Positions 62,880-64,000 of a stretch of 64,000 nt of DNA are shown in pieces. Source of the DNA: Sesamum alatum (Eukaryota > Streptophyta > Magnoliopsida > Lamiales > Pedaliaceae). The translations under genes and the position numbers were made by a program. The stretch covers positions 12,296,136-12,360,135 of the forward strand of contig JACGWO010000013.1 in the NCBI GenBank assembly GCA_034509735.1, in the 5' to 3' direction. The number at the start of each line of letters is the position of its first letter. The stretch's first letter is position 1. A model generated the notes under the pieces. That model was not told where the DNA came from, did no database searches, and was given only the letters and a program-made list of their open reading frames with translations.

Positions 62880-62883
<4 letters not shown>

Positions 62884-62916
<33 letters not shown>
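62884..62916. repeat. (CT)n microsatellite in the LTR
   Basis: An uninterrupted CT repeat downstream of the LTR TATA box, where the first copy has CT-rich but non-repetitive sequence. Confidence 0.9.
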
Positions 62917-62919
<3 letters not shown>

Positions 62920-63388
62920 CCCTCTCCCTTTTTCCTCCAAGAAAAGCCTAATTCCTTGTTTAATACAAGTGGACACTAGACGGATTGATCACGTTAATTA
63001 ATAACGCTTGGTCGATTCGTCCTCCCTACATACTCTTGATTTCTTGCTAGCACGGCGATCAAGAACTGAAGGATTGCATGGACGATTTAGAGGGTTCCTG
63101 TCTTGGAATCTTGGTGGCAAAATGTGGAACAACGCGTGTAGCGGTACGAAGACAAAATTACAACAGAATAGGTCTTAATTTCATTTTTTGTTTCCATCCT
63201 ATGGCCACCATGATAATTGCATGTTTACTTTGATCATGAGATACACCGAACACCCGGGAGGTTCAAGGGAACACTCCTTCAACGTGTATTTACGTTTCAG
63301 TACAAGCATGGTTTATTTTTCATGTTTTATTTATATTGCGCTTCCGCATTTGCGCTCCTCCTAGGACGATCCACACTATGTTCTCCAA

Positions 63389-63399
63389 TGGTATCAGAG
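63389..63399 (+). promoter_or_regulatory. Second primer binding site, tRNA-iMet type
   Basis: TGGTATCAGAG, one base inside the LTR end and followed by TCTGGTTCCATGTATAGG. This parallels the sequence after the first primer site. Confidence 0.85.
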
Positions 63400-63594
63400 T
63401 CTGGTTCCATGTATAGGCTTAGGGTTTTATGTGCTATACGTGTAAAGCTTGATTTACATTGCTTTTAACTTACGTTTGAAGTATGTCGTAATTTCATGAT
63501 TTCATTGTATTAATTTTGCATGAGATCTTGGTTTTCTTGAAAAATGGGGCAGAAAAATAATAACGGATCAAGAAAAATAGCGAATGCGGTAGTC

Positions 63595-64000
63595 GCCGGC
63601 TGACTGTGCGCGCAGTGCGCACGGCCAGGCGCACACAGCGCGAGCAGGCAGCAGGAGGCTCTGCAGGCCTCGCGGCCAGGCGCGCGCACGCAGGTAGAGG
63701 TGCCTGCGCGCACGTGCCCGACCAGCGCGTCTGGCGCGTGATAGGTAGATGCGTGGCCATTAAGGCCGCGCGCGCATGCAGGAAAAGGAGCCTGCGCGTG
63801 CGCACCAACTGCTAGCCGCGCGCGCAGGCTGCGGGACAGGGCAGCGCGCACAGACAAGGGTGCCTATGCGCGGCTGCCCGGACAGCGGGCAGGTAGGCAG
63901 GCAGATTGAGCCTTCTTACGGCCAGGCGCACGTGCATGTAGGCAGGGGAGCCTGCGCGCGCGCGCCCGACCGACACTCTCAGCGCGCGTAGGCGGTAGGC
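63595..64000 (+). repeat. GC-rich degenerate minisatellite in the element leader
   Basis: Dense GCGCGC, GGCCAGGCGC, GGAGCCTGCGCG and CCCGACC motifs recur in a loose repeat of roughly 60-100 bases, cut by the window edge. It corresponds in position to the short GCGCGCGTGCGCCTGGCCGACC core in the first leader (about 59905-59926). All six frames are open for long stretches only because of composition. No gene is supported. Confidence 0.75.

Larger units (their letters stand above)
61418..63387 (+). mobile_element. LTR copy 2 of the tRNA-iMet family
   Basis: It runs from TGTTAGAATAGG to GTTCTCCA (1970 bp). It has the same landmarks as copy 1: GCATATGATGG, GAAACACTCCAAGTC, GAGGTGACTCG, a TATA box at 62817-62824, a (CT)n tract at 62884-62916, CTAGCACG and GGACGATTTAGAGGGT. 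It is followed by another primer site rather than by unrelated flanking DNA. Confidence 0.75.

Noticed and set aside
63494..63991. Several long overlapping open frames in the GC-rich right end
   Set aside because: Open in many frames at once, of alanine/arginine/cysteine-rich composition in tandem-repeat DNA. This is an artefact of low stop-codon density.
1..64000. Search for tRNA, rRNA or organellar insertions
   Set aside because: No cloverleaf-like or rRNA-like segments were noticed. The tRNA-related matches are only short primer binding sites.

Overview
The window is a transposon-dense, AT-rich stretch of a flowering-plant nuclear genome, most likely a eudicot. The evidence is an intron-containing group I WRKY gene, tRNA-primed LTR retrotransposons of plant types, CACTA, Mutator-like and PIF/Harbinger DNA transposons, and plant LINEs. 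I see one convincing host gene and no rRNA, tRNA, CRISPR array or bacterial-type operon.

Layout. 1-2420: minus-strand remnant of an Athila-like Ty3/gypsy retrotransposon (LTR, primer binding site, part of gag). 2421-8004: AT-rich DNA with one short Mutator-type MITE. 8011-22960: a minus-strand Mutator-like (MULE) transposase pseudogene split in two by an 11.4 kb chromodomain-type Ty3/gypsy element (10953-22332, TSD ATCTT). That element carries a 1.4 kb PIF/Harbinger-type insertion in its 5' LTR (20024-21423, TSD TTA). 23940-24319: another MITE. 25295-27725: a five-exon WRKY33-like transcription factor gene, apparently intact. 27726-35083: AT-rich intergenic DNA holding two MITEs of the same broad type, one a long foldback. 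35087-45300: a complete CACTA (En/Spm) transposon with TSD AAC and two decayed genes. 46020-48840: two LINE fragments facing each other. 49146-56583: a second, inverted and truncated CACTA copy. 56590-57370: a LINE endonuclease fragment. 57373-64000: partial and full LTRs of one tRNA-iMet-primed family in the pattern LTR, leader, LTR, leader, ending in a very GC-rich minisatellite.

How the parts relate. Nesting gives a relative order: the MULE is older than the Ty3/gypsy element, which is older than the PIF insertion. The CACTA truncation at 49146 likewise post-dates the LTR fragment next to it. Four short elements share Mutator-like ends; three have perfect 9-bp target duplications and one an 8/9 match. 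Both CACTA copies carry dense arrays of a GGAACGGT / ACCGTTCC motif, not only near the ends, as expected for transposase binding sites, but also between their two genes. Nearly every transposon protein gene here has stops or frameshifts, so this DNA looks largely immobile. Coordinates, splice sites and family assignments come from reading the sequence by eye, without database searches.
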